From Flavobacterium daemonense (GTDB lineage Bacteria > Bacteroidota > Bacteroidia > Flavobacteriales > Flavobacteriaceae), in the NCBI RefSeq assembly GCF_007341385.1, contig NZ_VJYD01000002.1, positions 1-64,000 of the forward strand: a stretch of DNA of 64,000 bases. The letters are read 5' to 3'. The notes under the pieces were generated by a model. It was not told the DNA's origin. It ran no database searches and saw nothing but the letters and a program-made list of their open reading frames with translations. Positions 1 to 8,699 of the stretch are shown piece by piece. The translations under genes and the position numbers were made by a program. Position 1 is the stretch's first letter, and each line of letters starts with the position of its first letter.

Positions 1-52
1 CTTCCTTTCTCAATCATAAATCTACTCAAAATTTCAAAAAACAAATCTAAAG

Positions 53-145
53 GAGGAACGAGGAATCTCCACGAGTAGCTCTACAAAGATTGTCGATTTA
101 GATTGTCGAGTTTCTTGCAGAGATTCCTCGTTCCTCGGAATGACA
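53..145. repeat. Palindromic repeat, family A copy 1
   Basis: Perfect 17-bp inverted arms (GAGGAACGAGGAATCTC at 53-69, its complement at 120-136) followed by GGAATGACA. The centre holds ACAAAGATTG, which also occurs in the centres of the copies near 8121, 21862 and 58233. Nothing else was recognised in positions 1-290. Confidence 0.8.
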
Positions 146-290
146 AAAATGAAGATTATGATAGTGAAAATGGATATTAAATTTTCAAAACAAAAAACCT
201 CAACTATCTATTTTTTATATTAGTCTGTATCGTTATTTTTACTTTCTAATAAATCATCAAGCAAATCAAATTCGCCTTAAACTTATCGTT

Positions 291-947
291 ATGTTCAAAA
301 AATCAACTTTTGCTATTCTTCTTCTTTTAGTTCTAAATTCATGTCTCGTTCAGCGAAAAAGTTTAGAAATAAACGATTGGTATGCTTTTACAAAATCTAA
401 TACAGCACAACAAGAACCATCAAAAGTATATGAGTTCACAGACGGAATGATTCGTATGCACGGTGAAGACCCGAGTTGTTTGATGACCAAAAAAAGCTAT
501 AAAAACTTTGAGCTTGAGCTTGAATACAGATGGAATCTTGACGAAAAATACAAAATGAAAGGTGTAAAAAACAGTGGCGTTATGTATAATATTCCATTAG
601 ACGCCTCTGACAGAATCTGGCCAAAAGGAATTCAATTTCAAATAAAAGAAAACGTTACTGGAGATTTTATTTTTTTAGATCAAGTTACGGCAAAAGTAAA
701 CGGAAAATTGGTCGAAGCTGGCGCAAGTGTGGTTTCTCCTAAGTTTTTAGAAAACGAAAAACCGTATGGCGAATGGAATTTGGTTGTCATTAAATCTTTA
801 AACGGAAAAATAAAGCAATATTTGAACGGAAAACTAGTAAATGAATGCACTGAAGCTTCTTCGACCGAAGGTAAAATTTCTTTGAATTATGAGCGTTCTC
901 CAATTGATTTTAGAAATATCCAGATAAAAAACATTTCTAAGGAGTAA
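291..947 (+). CDS. DUF1080 (3-keto-disaccharide hydrolase family) lipoprotein
   Basis: A 218-residue secreted lipoprotein. A hydrophobic N-terminus ends in LNSC, a lipobox with the acylated Cys at about residue 18. The rest reads as one DUF1080 domain, a concanavalin-like beta-sandwich: SGVMYNIP and KGIQFQI in the middle, then GEWNLVVI, a LNGKLV strand and a closing FRNIQIKNI. Family members bind or cleave sugars and many act on 3-keto-disaccharides at the cell surface; the substrate here is not visible. The next gene starts 33 bp downstream on the same strand and may be co-transcribed. Confidence 0.75.
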   Translation: MFKKSTFAILLLLVLNSCLVQRKSLEINDWYAFTKSNTAQQEPSKVYEFTDGMIRMHGEDPSCLMTKKSYKNFELELEYRWNLDEKYKMKGVKNSGVMYNIPLDASDRIWPKGIQFQIKENVTGDFIFLDQVTAKVNGKLVEAGASVVSPKFLENEKPYGEWNLVVIKSLNGKIKQYLNGKLVNECTEASSTEGKISLNYERSPIDFRNIQIKNISKE

Positions 948-980
948 AGATTTAGTCGAAAATCTTATGAAAAAGCTAAC

Positions 981-1580
981 ATGAGAAACTTCATGAAAAA
1001 CATAATCTTGATTTGCTCTTTGATTTTTACAGTTTGTGTTAATGCGCAGAAATATTCTGAAAACACATTTTTAAAAGTTTCAAAAAAAATAGAACCTCAA
1101 AAACTTATTGAAACTAAACTTGTAAGGAGTAAACTACCCAAGAAAAAACCAAAATGTATTACTTATCAATGCAATACTAATTTAAAAACCTCATTCTGCA
1201 ATGATGATTCAGATGAGAATTATGTCGAATTTCAGGAATTAGGTTATATCATGAATACTGACATTTTTGTAATAAATAAATTTACTTACAACGAAGAATT
1301 TTATATCCTGCTAAACAAGAAAGAGTGCAAAAGCTTAACTTTAGATGGATTTCCTCTAAAAATAGAAAACACTAACTTTTCTATCGTTTATAATGATCCA
1401 TCAACTGACCAAAGAAAAAAAATAGAAATCCTTAAAATGGAAAATGGAAAAATGAGCCAATTTGGCAAGATTGTTTTTCCTGAGAAAATCAAGCTTAAAA
1501 AGTTTATTCGTTTAGACTCAAATGAGGTTTATATTCTTGATGAAAAAAATCAACTTTGGAAAACAATAATTTCGAAGTAA
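981..1580 (+). CDS. Secreted protein of unknown function
   Basis: A 199-residue protein whose hydrophobic leader ends in VNAQ, a typical Flavobacterium signal peptide with cleavage before Gln. A second ATG at 993 gives a cleaner leader (MKNIILICSLIF) and may be the real start. The mature part is Lys-rich and has several Cys residues (CITYQC, SFCND, KKEC) that could form periplasmic disulfides. No family was recognised. It sits just after the DUF1080 lipoprotein and before a terminator hairpin, so the two probably form a short operon. Confidence 0.55.
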   Translation: MRNFMKNIILICSLIFTVCVNAQKYSENTFLKVSKKIEPQKLIETKLVRSKLPKKKPKCITYQCNTNLKTSFCNDDSDENYVEFQELGYIMNTDIFVINKFTYNEEFYILLNKKECKSLTLDGFPLKIENTNFSIVYNDPSTDQRKKIEILKMENGKMSQFGKIVFPEKIKLKKFIRLDSNEVYILDEKNQLWKTIISK

Positions 1581-1617
1581 TTTTTCGGCTAAAGCCATTC
1601 CCTTTAAAACACAAAAA

Positions 1618-1637
1618 CCTCCAGTTAAAACTGGAGG
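1618..1637. terminator. Bidirectional terminator hairpin
   Basis: CCTCCAGTT-AA-AACTGGAGG, with A-rich sequence before it and T-rich sequence after it. It lies between the convergent genes ending at 1580 and 1695 and could serve both. Confidence 0.75.
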
Positions 1638-1694
1638 CAATTTAATTTACTCATTTATTTAAATGAACTTATATTTCTTATATGGTTTTAGAAT

Positions 1695-2354
1695 TTAGCT
1701 GTTTAACAACTCAATTATCTTATCCACATTAATCTCACTATAATCATTAATATAAAAATCGCATGGCGGAAGTTCTTCTTTTGTATGCGTACTCAAAACG
1801 CCAACCACCTTCATTCCCGCATTTAATCCTGCAGAAGCACCCGAAAAAGAGTCTTCAAAAACGACACAATCAGAAGGAGAAACACCAACACGCTCTGCCG
1901 ATTTCAAATATACTTCGGGATTTGGTTTATGAAATTTCACATCTTCACTAGACATCATAGAATCCATTTTGTCTGCAATTTTCAAAGTATTTATGATCAA
2001 ATCCAGATTCGCACGTGGCGCCGATGTTGCGACCGCCGTTTTAAATCCGCGTGATTTTAATTCGCTTAAAAAATCTAAATAATACGGAATCGTATCGACT
2101 TTGTCTTTGTAAATCTCACGAAACATTCCTTCTTTTTCGTCTTCTAGTTTTAGAAGTTCTTCTCCTGCAATCGGGCGTTTGAAAAAATGCGTCATGATAT
2201 AACTATTGTGTTTTCCGTACATATGTTCTTCAAATTCTTCTTTCGTGTACGGAATATTATATTTATCGAAAAACTTTTTAAAAGCGATTACATGATGCGG
2301 ATTGGTATGTGAAATCACACCATCCATATCAAAAATTACACATTGCTGTTTCAT
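1695..2354 (-). CDS. HAD-superfamily phosphatase / beta-phosphoglucomutase-like
   Basis: A 219-residue HAD hydrolase. Motif I is IFDMDGVIS (nucleophile D9, acid D11), motif II is VATSAPR, motif III is the KPNPEVYL Lys, and motif IV is VVFEDSFSGASAG. The helical cap between motifs I and II gives the beta-PGM/phosphatase subclass. The enzyme is probably cytoplasmic and acts on a small phosphorylated sugar or similar metabolite; the substrate cannot be read from sequence. It starts at an ATG followed by KQQCVIFDMDG, close to motif I as usual. It appears to be a single gene, with a repeat-filled gap upstream. Confidence 0.85.
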   Translation of the reverse strand: MKQQCVIFDMDGVISHTNPHHVIAFKKFFDKYNIPYTKEEFEEHMYGKHNSYIMTHFFKRPIAGEELLKLEDEKEGMFREIYKDKVDTIPYYLDFLSELKSRGFKTAVATSAPRANLDLIINTLKIADKMDSMMSSEDVKFHKPNPEVYLKSAERVGVSPSDCVVFEDSFSGASAGLNAGMKVVGVLSTHTKEELPPCDFYINDYSEINVDKIIELLNS

Positions 2355-2395
2355 TTTATTTTTTTGTTTTTTAACGAGTGCAAGATAGGGGAATA

Positions 2396-2690
2396 AAGTG
2401 TTATTCCACAGAGATTCACGGAGGTTTTTCGCGGAGATTCGCTAAGATTTTGTTTTAATCTCGCAAAGTCGCAGAGGCGCAAAGATTTATTTTAAAGCCA
2501 CAGATTAATAAGATTTAAAGGGTTTTCTTTCACGCAGATTCTGCAGATTTTTGCAGATTTAATTTTAATAATTTTCTACGCTGATCTGCTTAAATCATTT
2601 AAAATCTGTGTGAAATAAAACTTTGCGACTCTGCGTCTTTGCGCGAATAATCAACAAAGATTGGTAAAAACTTGAAACATTAAACCTGAA
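2396..2690. repeat. Nested palindromic repeats, family B
   Basis: The 345-bp gap between two minus-strand genes is filled by nested inverted repeats. CTCGCAAAGTCGCAGAGGCG at 2459-2478 pairs with an imperfect copy at 2621-2646. CACGCAGATT...GCAGATTT near 2531 pairs with AAATCATTTAAAATCTGTG near 2592. The same words recur in other gaps of the window. No gene is visible here. Confidence 0.7.
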
Positions 2691-2699
2691 ACAAAATCT

Positions 2700-4283
2700 C
2701 TACCCAATCCAAATCTTGCTTTTAACCAAAGTCATAGTTTGTCTCAAATGCTGATTACACGCAATTAGAATAATCAAAACCAGCAAACCATAACCAACAA
2801 CCGTATAAATCTCCATATCGGCCAGTAAAGTCGCTTGTTTGGCAACTGTTCCGAAGACTTTTTTCAAGGCTAAAGTATTCGCATTATCTGCAGAATAACC
2901 TTTTGCCATAAAACTTTGTGTTGTTGAAGCAATAGTTTGTTGCGCTTCCGGGTTTTCACTGGTTACAAACTGACTTAGTTTTAAAAAGTGTTTTTTATTA
3001 AGAAAAACGACCGCATTCTGCATCACACAAAAACCAATCGTACTTCCCCAAAAACGTCCGGAAACCCCAACAATTCCCGAAGAAACCGCCATTTTTGCAG
3101 GAACCGATGATGTGGTAAATAAGATGAGCGGAACAAATAAAAACCCAACACCGATTCCTTGCAAAATATAGGGAATGATAATATCGCTCAGCGCAACATC
3201 TGGCACAAAAAGAAACGTAAACCAGAAGTGGAAAATAGCAATGAGCGTAAAACCAATTATAAAAATGATTTTGGTTGAAACGGATTTCATCAGAAAATAA
3301 GCCGCTAAAATCAAACCTATTACATTTCCTAGTCCGTTAATGTATTGCACGCCCGCAACGCGCGATGGATCCCAATTCCAAATGGAGAACATTGCTGAGT
3401 GACAAAGACTCAACGTAGCTCTGCTGATGTAAAAAAGGAAAAACAGTAAAAACCCGATTCGGAGGTTGGCGTATTTAAAAACTTCAAAATCAAAAGTGGG
3501 TCTTTTTACTAAACGTTCTTTAAATATGAATAAACCACCCGTAATCAAGGCAATCATCAACATCAGAACCATTTCAGAAGAATCAAACCAGTATTTTTTC
3601 TCCGCATACACAAAAAAGTAGGCACCGCAAAGAATGGCAGTTAAAACCAAAAAATAACTCATCCAGTCGATTTGATACAACGGAATTTTCTTTGTGATTC
3701 GGTGCCCACGAAAAGTAACTAAGATTAAAAAGACATTCAAAACCTGTAATCCACCTGAAACATAAAGCATGTATTTCCAGTCGTAATGATCCAGAAACCA
3801 AACCGCAATGTTCATAATAAAAGGCGTTGACAATAATAGCGAACCGTAATAAAACGAAAAACCAATTATTATGGCGTTTTTCGAATTAAACTGCTCGATC
3901 AACAATTGTCGGATTGTAATTACCGGAAGCGCCATCAAGATTCCTTCGGCAATTCTCAGCATTAAAAAAAGATAAAAATTGGTGATATATGCCGATGAAA
4001 CAATCGTAATCCCAATTAAGGAATAAACAGCCATTAGGTAATTTTTTGCCGGAAAAAAACTCGAAAATCGGCTTTCTATCAAAATCGTAGCCAGCAAAGT
4101 TCCATACGTAACGCACATCGCAAACTGCAAATCTTCGGGCTCAATGTCCAGAAAACTTGCTGCGTAGGTGACGTTTGAAGTATAAACTCCCAATAAAATC
4201 ATGGAATGCAAAAGGCAGACAAACAAAATTGTAATGATTGCCCATTTTGGAACCCAGGATTTAAAAATACTTTTATCTTCCAT
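2700..4283 (-). CDS. MFS drug exporter, DHA2 (EmrB-like) 14-helix type
   Basis: A 527-residue inner-membrane protein with about 14 hydrophobic segments, the length and topology of DHA2 drug:H+ antiporters such as EmrB. It is coupled to the adaptor upstream: the adaptor's stop codon is 1 bp before this ATG. The outer-membrane channel gene lies before the adaptor. Together they would form a tripartite pump spanning both membranes and driven by proton influx. A soluble loop of about 50 residues precedes the last helix. Substrates are unknown; export of toxic compounds or fatty acids is usual for the family. Confidence 0.85.
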   Translation of the reverse strand: MEDKSIFKSWVPKWAIITILFVCLLHSMILLGVYTSNVTYAASFLDIEPEDLQFAMCVTYGTLLATILIESRFSSFFPAKNYLMAVYSLIGITIVSSAYITNFYLFLMLRIAEGILMALPVITIRQLLIEQFNSKNAIIIGFSFYYGSLLLSTPFIMNIAVWFLDHYDWKYMLYVSGGLQVLNVFLILVTFRGHRITKKIPLYQIDWMSYFLVLTAILCGAYFFVYAEKKYWFDSSEMVLMLMIALITGGLFIFKERLVKRPTFDFEVFKYANLRIGFLLFFLFYISRATLSLCHSAMFSIWNWDPSRVAGVQYINGLGNVIGLILAAYFLMKSVSTKIIFIIGFTLIAIFHFWFTFLFVPDVALSDIIIPYILQGIGVGFLFVPLILFTTSSVPAKMAVSSGIVGVSGRFWGSTIGFCVMQNAVVFLNKKHFLKLSQFVTSENPEAQQTIASTTQSFMAKGYSADNANTLALKKVFGTVAKQATLLADMEIYTVVGYGLLVLIILIACNQHLRQTMTLVKSKIWIG

Positions 4284-4284
4284 T

Positions 4285-5334
4285 TTAGTGTGCTGCGATC
4301 ACAGTGATATTCATTCCCGCTCTTAAAAAATCGGTTAGTTTGTCGTTGTCTTTTAATTGAATTCTAACCGGAATTCTTTGCTCAATTTTAACGAAGTTTC
4401 CGGTTGCATTATCCGGAGGAAGAAGCGAAAATCTAGCCCCGCTTGCTGGCGACAACGAAGCTATTGTCCCCACAAAAGTTTTGTCGCTCAAAGCATCGGC
4501 TTTAATTTCAACCTCTTGCCCCACGGTTAAATACTGCAATTGTGTTTCTTTAAAATTGGCGGTAATCCATTTTTCTTTGCTTACAATTGAAAGCAGTGAT
4601 TGACCTTCTTTTACTAATTGTCCTGGTTGCAACGTTCGTTTTCCAACCCAACCATCATAAGGAGCTGTAATTATAGTGTATGAAAGAAACAAGGCTGCAT
4701 TATCAGCAACGGCTTGTTTTGATGCTATATTCGTTTGCGTTGTCGGCACATTCGCTTCTGCAACCGATGTACTTAAAGTAGCCGAATGAATTCTGTTTTT
4801 CATTTCTTCAAAATGTGCCTGAGCCGACTCGTAATCTGCTTTTACTTTTTCTAATTGTTGTGAAGTTGCTGCTTCATCTTTTACCAAAGCTTTATATCTT
4901 TCGTATTCTAGTTTTGTTTTCCACAGATTCGATTTTGCACCCTCTAACTGCGATTCATTAATAGCCGTTGCACTTGCTGTTGTTACTGCATTTTTTTGCG
5001 CCACAACATTGTTTTGTTTTGCATTTTGAACATCGGCAAGCGCCACATTTAATTTTGATTGATATTCACGATTGTCAATTACGACCAAAGTATCACCTTT
5101 ATGAACAAACTGATTTTCGTTAAAACGAACTTCCTGCACATAACCCGTAATTCGTGACATAATTGGCGTTACATATTGCTCAACCTGCGCGTCATTGGTT
5201 TCTTCGTGGTTTCTGTTGAACACATAAAACCAAATTCCCAAAATAACACCACTTGCCACAAGCGCGCACGCAATAATTGTTATCAGTATATGAAACGTTT
5301 TATTTCTTTTAGTTTCATTTTTTATCTTAACCAT
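4285..5334 (-). CDS. HlyD/EmrA-type membrane fusion protein
   Basis: A 349-residue periplasmic adaptor. One transmembrane helix (about 15-37) anchors the N-terminus. A biotinyl-lipoyl-like half (GYVQEVRFNENQFVHKGDTL) is followed by a long Ala/Gln/Glu-rich coiled-coil hairpin (about 80-200), the second lipoyl half (ITAPYDGWVGKRTLQPGQLV) and beta-barrel strands. This is the EmrA layout. It lies between the TolC-type channel gene (76 bp upstream) and the MFS pump (1 bp downstream), whose partner it should be. Confidence 0.9.
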   Translation of the reverse strand: MVKIKNETKRNKTFHILITIIACALVASGVILGIWFYVFNRNHEETNDAQVEQYVTPIMSRITGYVQEVRFNENQFVHKGDTLVVIDNREYQSKLNVALADVQNAKQNNVVAQKNAVTTASATAINESQLEGAKSNLWKTKLEYERYKALVKDEAATSQQLEKVKADYESAQAHFEEMKNRIHSATLSTSVAEANVPTTQTNIASKQAVADNAALFLSYTIITAPYDGWVGKRTLQPGQLVKEGQSLLSIVSKEKWITANFKETQLQYLTVGQEVEIKADALSDKTFVGTIASLSPASGARFSLLPPDNATGNFVKIEQRIPVRIQLKDNDKLTDFLRAGMNITVIAAH

Positions 5335-5410
5335 CTTTCTTATTCTCTTTTATCTTAGTTCTTTTTTAAAAATCTTTCCTCTTGCTTCTTTCTTCTATCA
5401 AGTCTAATAT

Positions 5411-6766
5411 TTAACTCTGAGGCATAATCCCTGCAGTATGAAGCAACTCATAATGTTTTAAAACCGCATCCAATCGGGTAGAAATTTTATTGTATTTCGC
5501 CTGAAGCAAAGCATTATCAGCATCAACCATTTCAGTAATTAAAACCAGTTGATTTAAGTATTTCAGTTTTACGATTCGGTAGTTTTCATTGGCCAAATCC
5601 AAAGCTTTATCAACTACCACAAACTTTTCAAGGATTTCTTGATATTGCGTATGTTCTTTATACAGTTTGTCCTGAATTTGATCTTTTACAATTTCAGACT
5701 GCATTTTCTGCCATTCGATTTTAGTATTTGCCTGATCCATTTTGGTTTTATTTTTATACAAAGACGAAAGGTCAAAAGTGGCTGCAATCCCGACTTGTCC
5801 TAAAGTGTACAAATACGGATTTGGCGGAAAAAATTTATAGTTAGGATAATAAAAACCATAATTCCCGAAGAAATGAACGCTTGGCAAATAATTTCCTTTA
5901 ACCATTTTCAGCTCCGTTTTGCTGATGTCTAATTCTTGGCTTGCAATTCGCATTTCTTCGTTTTGAAACGCTTTATTCATATAAAAATCATATGGATCCA
6001 AACCATTCATTTCATCTAAAGCTGACGTTGTGTCGATTGCGATTTCTTCGTTTTCCGGAATCTGAATTAAGGTTTTCAAATCATGAAGCGCAATTTTTAT
6101 GTTTTTAGAATTTGTAAGCGCGTTCAACTCACGATCTGAAAGCTGTAGTTCGGCACGAATAACTTCATTTTTCGTAACCGTTCCATGTTTTTGAAGTGAC
6201 TGAACTTCTTTCAAACGGCTTTTTTCTTCTTTGATATTTTCTTCAAAAATCTTCTGAAGTTCCATCATCTTATAAATTGAAAGATAATTTGCTACAACTT
6301 CAAGTTCGATGTCATTTTCAGTTTTTTCGGTTTTAATTTTGGCAATTTCGTTTTCTTGGTTGGCAATTTTGATAGCGTTATTAATCTTATTACCTGCATA
6401 AATGGGCATTTTAAAAGTCGAATTCACTTCATAAATTTCAGGAATTGCCTTTGTCACTTCTTTCCCATTCAAGAAACCGTCTCCTTTGAATTCGGTAATA
6501 TTCGTAATTCTGGAATACATCCCGTTCAGTTGCACATCAGGAAGTCGAAGTTCTTTTCTTTCTTTGATGTTTTGCTCTGAAAACGTAACCTCCAGTTGAG
6601 ATCTTAGGATTTTTTTGTTGTTTTCTTTTGCCAATTTCAAAGCTTCTTGCAATGAAACTGAATGAATTTCCTGTGCTTGTAAGCCACTAAAACCTAAGAA
6701 AATTAGAAGCAACAACAGGATTTTGGGAAAACAATCGTCTGTAGAATTTGTTGTTTTAAGGAACAT
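5411..6766 (-). CDS. TolC-family outer-membrane efflux protein
   Basis: A 451-residue outer-membrane factor. A leader of about 31 residues ends in LQAQ. The mature chain is the TolC repeat pattern: SLQEALKLAKENNKKILRSQLE at the start, long amphipathic helices rich in Glu/Lys/Leu, and a second half with LDISKTELKMVKGNYLPS, the classic OEP repeat start. It would form the trimeric exit duct for the adaptor and MFS pump encoded downstream. As first gene of the set, its promoter should lie in the 438-bp gap before it. Confidence 0.9.
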   Translation of the reverse strand: MFLKTTNSTDDCFPKILLLLLIFLGFSGLQAQEIHSVSLQEALKLAKENNKKILRSQLEVTFSEQNIKERKELRLPDVQLNGMYSRITNITEFKGDGFLNGKEVTKAIPEIYEVNSTFKMPIYAGNKINNAIKIANQENEIAKIKTEKTENDIELEVVANYLSIYKMMELQKIFEENIKEEKSRLKEVQSLQKHGTVTKNEVIRAELQLSDRELNALTNSKNIKIALHDLKTLIQIPENEEIAIDTTSALDEMNGLDPYDFYMNKAFQNEEMRIASQELDISKTELKMVKGNYLPSVHFFGNYGFYYPNYKFFPPNPYLYTLGQVGIAATFDLSSLYKNKTKMDQANTKIEWQKMQSEIVKDQIQDKLYKEHTQYQEILEKFVVVDKALDLANENYRIVKLKYLNQLVLITEMVDADNALLQAKYNKISTRLDAVLKHYELLHTAGIMPQS

Positions 6767-6936
6767 GAATACATAAATATTTTATGCTGCAAAGTTCCTT
6801 CATTTTTACGATGACTGATAATTCTAAAAAGTCAATAACGTATTCATTTCGGACAAACGTTAAAATTGCATTTTTCGAAAACGTTATATTAAAACACTGA
6901 AAAACAATTTGTTGTAAAATAGATTCTTTTAGGAGG

Positions 6937-7200
6937 TTTCACGCAGATTTAAAAAGGATTTAAGCAGATGTACGCTGATTTTATTTTTTTTCCATACAAA
7001 ATCAGTAATTATTTAACACATAGAAACATAGGTTTATTTTAATTGCATAAAAGATTAAAAATAAATGACACATCATTTACGCATAGCTCTATGTGTATTA
7101 ATACAAAGCGAAGCGTCTTTCAACACAACGAAAAACTATGTTTCTATGTGTTAAAATTATCTGCACGATCTGCTTAAATCTTTTTAAATCTGCGTGAAAT
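6937..7200. repeat. Nested palindromic repeats, family B, upstream of efflux operon
   Basis: The outer arms are TTTCACGCAGATTTAAAAA near 6937 and its near-complement at 7181-7200. The inner arms are AACACATAGAAACATAGGTT near 7015 and AACTATGTTTCTATGTGTT near 7134. The gap also holds an AT-rich tract at 6767-6930 with an AACGTT word repeated about 30 bp apart (6858, 6881), a possible regulator-binding area. Confidence 0.65.
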
Positions 7201-7204
7201 AATT

Positions 7205-8029
7205 TTATTTAACTCGTTCCAAAATCTCCTCACCATTTAAGTAATCAGAAGGTCTTTGGCCTAAAATCTTGAAGAATGTATTGCTGAAAGTTGGAACGCT
7301 ATTATAGCCAACTTCTTGAGCTACCTCTTTTACAGAAAGTTTTCTTTCTAATAAAAGTTCTATCGCTTTTAAAATTCTTCGAATGGTATAATATTGAATA
7401 AAGGACATTTGGAGATCTTTTTGAAACAAGCGATACAAAGAGCGTTCGCTATAACCAAATTCATGAGCAACATCGGCAAATAAAATTGTTTCTCCGAGAT
7501 TATTTTCGATATAACGTAGAATTTTCCCAAGTCGTTTGTCTTTTGGTTGTGGCAATTCCAACGGTAGATTGTTGGCACAAATTTGCGGAAGAATCGCTTT
7601 AATCGCTTTAGCAATAGCAAAATTTGGAGTTCCTTTTTTAAGATCGCCGTTCCATCGATTGGTAAAAAGCATCATTTGCAAGAGTAAATTATTGACCGGA
7701 TAAATGCCTTCTACTTTATAAAAATCATCTTCGTCTTTTTCTACCGGAAAATATAAATTCCGCATTGTCACACTTTCCGATTTTGGCTCAATACTATGCT
7801 CCACTCCACTCGGAATCCAGATAAAATGTCTTGCTGGCAAAAAATAGGTTTTGGTTTCGGTGGTCACGAAAACAACATCGCCCTCAGCATACAACATCTG
7901 CGCCTTAACGTGTCTGTGTGGCGGAATGAACAATTCTCCCATCAAATCATGGTGACAATAAATGCTTTTTTTATCGGCATCTACTTTCTTGATGTAATAC
8001 TTGTCTAGTTTTTGACCTGAATGTTCCAT
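7205..8029 (-). CDS. AraC-family transcriptional regulator
   Basis: A 274-residue regulator. The N-terminal half is a cupin-like sensor (PPHRHVKAQMLYAEGD, then FLPARHFIWIPSGVEHSI). The C-terminal 100 residues are a double helix-turn-helix of the AraC/XylS type (LFADVAHEFGYSERSLYRLF, then SVKEVAQEVGYNSVPTFSNTF, ending GQRPSDYL). It lies upstream of and co-oriented with the tripartite efflux genes, so it probably controls them, perhaps sensing a substrate of the pump. The 438-bp gap suggests the pump genes have their own promoter. Confidence 0.85.
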   Translation of the reverse strand: MEHSGQKLDKYYIKKVDADKKSIYCHHDLMGELFIPPHRHVKAQMLYAEGDVVFVTTETKTYFLPARHFIWIPSGVEHSIEPKSESVTMRNLYFPVEKDEDDFYKVEGIYPVNNLLLQMMLFTNRWNGDLKKGTPNFAIAKAIKAILPQICANNLPLELPQPKDKRLGKILRYIENNLGETILFADVAHEFGYSERSLYRLFQKDLQMSFIQYYTIRRILKAIELLLERKLSVKEVAQEVGYNSVPTFSNTFFKILGQRPSDYLNGEEILERVK

Positions 8030-8120
8030 TGAAGTTTAATAAAACACATTTGTGATATTAAAGATAGAGAAAATTAAAATTCCAATATCTGAAATTCCAA
8101 ATTTCAATTCCACAACGTTT

Positions 8121-8222
8121 GTCATTTCGACGAAGGAGAAATCTCCGTAAGTAGCTCCGTCGCTATAATCCAATCTTTGTGGAGCTTCTTGTGGAGATTT
8201 CTCCTTCGTCGAAATGACAAAT
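8121..8222. repeat. Palindromic repeat, family A copy 2
   Basis: Perfect 28-bp inverted arms: 8121-8148 (starting TTGTCATTTCGACGAAGGAG) and 8195-8222. The centre contains CCAATCTTTGT, shared with the other copies. It lies just outside the left end of the integrative element. Confidence 0.9.
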
Positions 8223-8267
8223 CAGAGTGAGTAATACAAAACTTTGTTAAATAACAAAAACAAAAAT

Positions 8268-8323
8268 GCCTTTCCGTTAAGAAAGGCATTTTTAAATTTA
8301 AGCGGTCTGGACGGGACTCGAAC
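8268..8323. repeat. Left attachment site (attL) of the 13.3 kb element
   Basis: A 56-bp sequence identical to 21557-21612. It comprises a GCCTTTC-GAAAGGC hairpin (8268-8287), a short spacer and the last 21 bases of the tRNA-Asp gene including the discriminator, acceptor strand and part of the T arm. From 8324 the similarity to the tRNA stops abruptly. This is the mark left by site-specific integration at a tRNA 3' end. Confidence 0.9.
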
Positions 8324-8699
8324 TTATCAATAAATTGTTAGTAAATCCAATACTTTACAGAGGTTGAAAATTTACAGGGAATGGTCTAGGGGATGTTTCC
8401 TGTAAATTTCAATAAAATAACTTTATTAATTATTTATTACTACAAAAGACTATTTACCCACTCCAAAAATACATTTTACACTTATTCCTGTAAGATTTAA
8501 GTGTTAATAAACGTTAAAAATGTTAAATTAATCAGCCTTGATTCGGTATTTCGGATTTAAATAAAAAATGCAATTGCCAATAAATCAATTGATTAAGCAT
8601 TATTTGTAAGATTTATATTTATAATTTAGCCGAAAATTCCGTGAGAGAAAAAAAAGCTTACTAGAGTTTATTAAAAATATAATTAAAAAATACATTTAT
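8324..8699. promoter_or_regulatory. Element left end: inverted repeat and possible integrase arm sites
   Basis: A 376-bp AT-rich gap between attL and the integrase gene. It holds a perfect 11-bp inverted repeat, AAATTTACAGG (8368-8378) and CCTGTAAATTT (8399-8409), 20 bp apart. Related words TGTAAGATTTA recur near 8488 and 8605. Repeated short sites beside att and int are typical of integrase or excisionase arm binding. No gene was seen. Confidence 0.45.

Noticed and set aside
2700..6766. Efflux genes as part of the mobile element
   Set aside because: They lie outside the 56-bp direct repeats, with ordinary family A and B repeats around them.
8301..8323. tRNA gene or tRNA pseudogene at the left end
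   Set aside because: Only the last 21 bases of tRNA-Asp are present and similarity stops sharply at 8324. It is the attachment-site copy, not a decayed gene.
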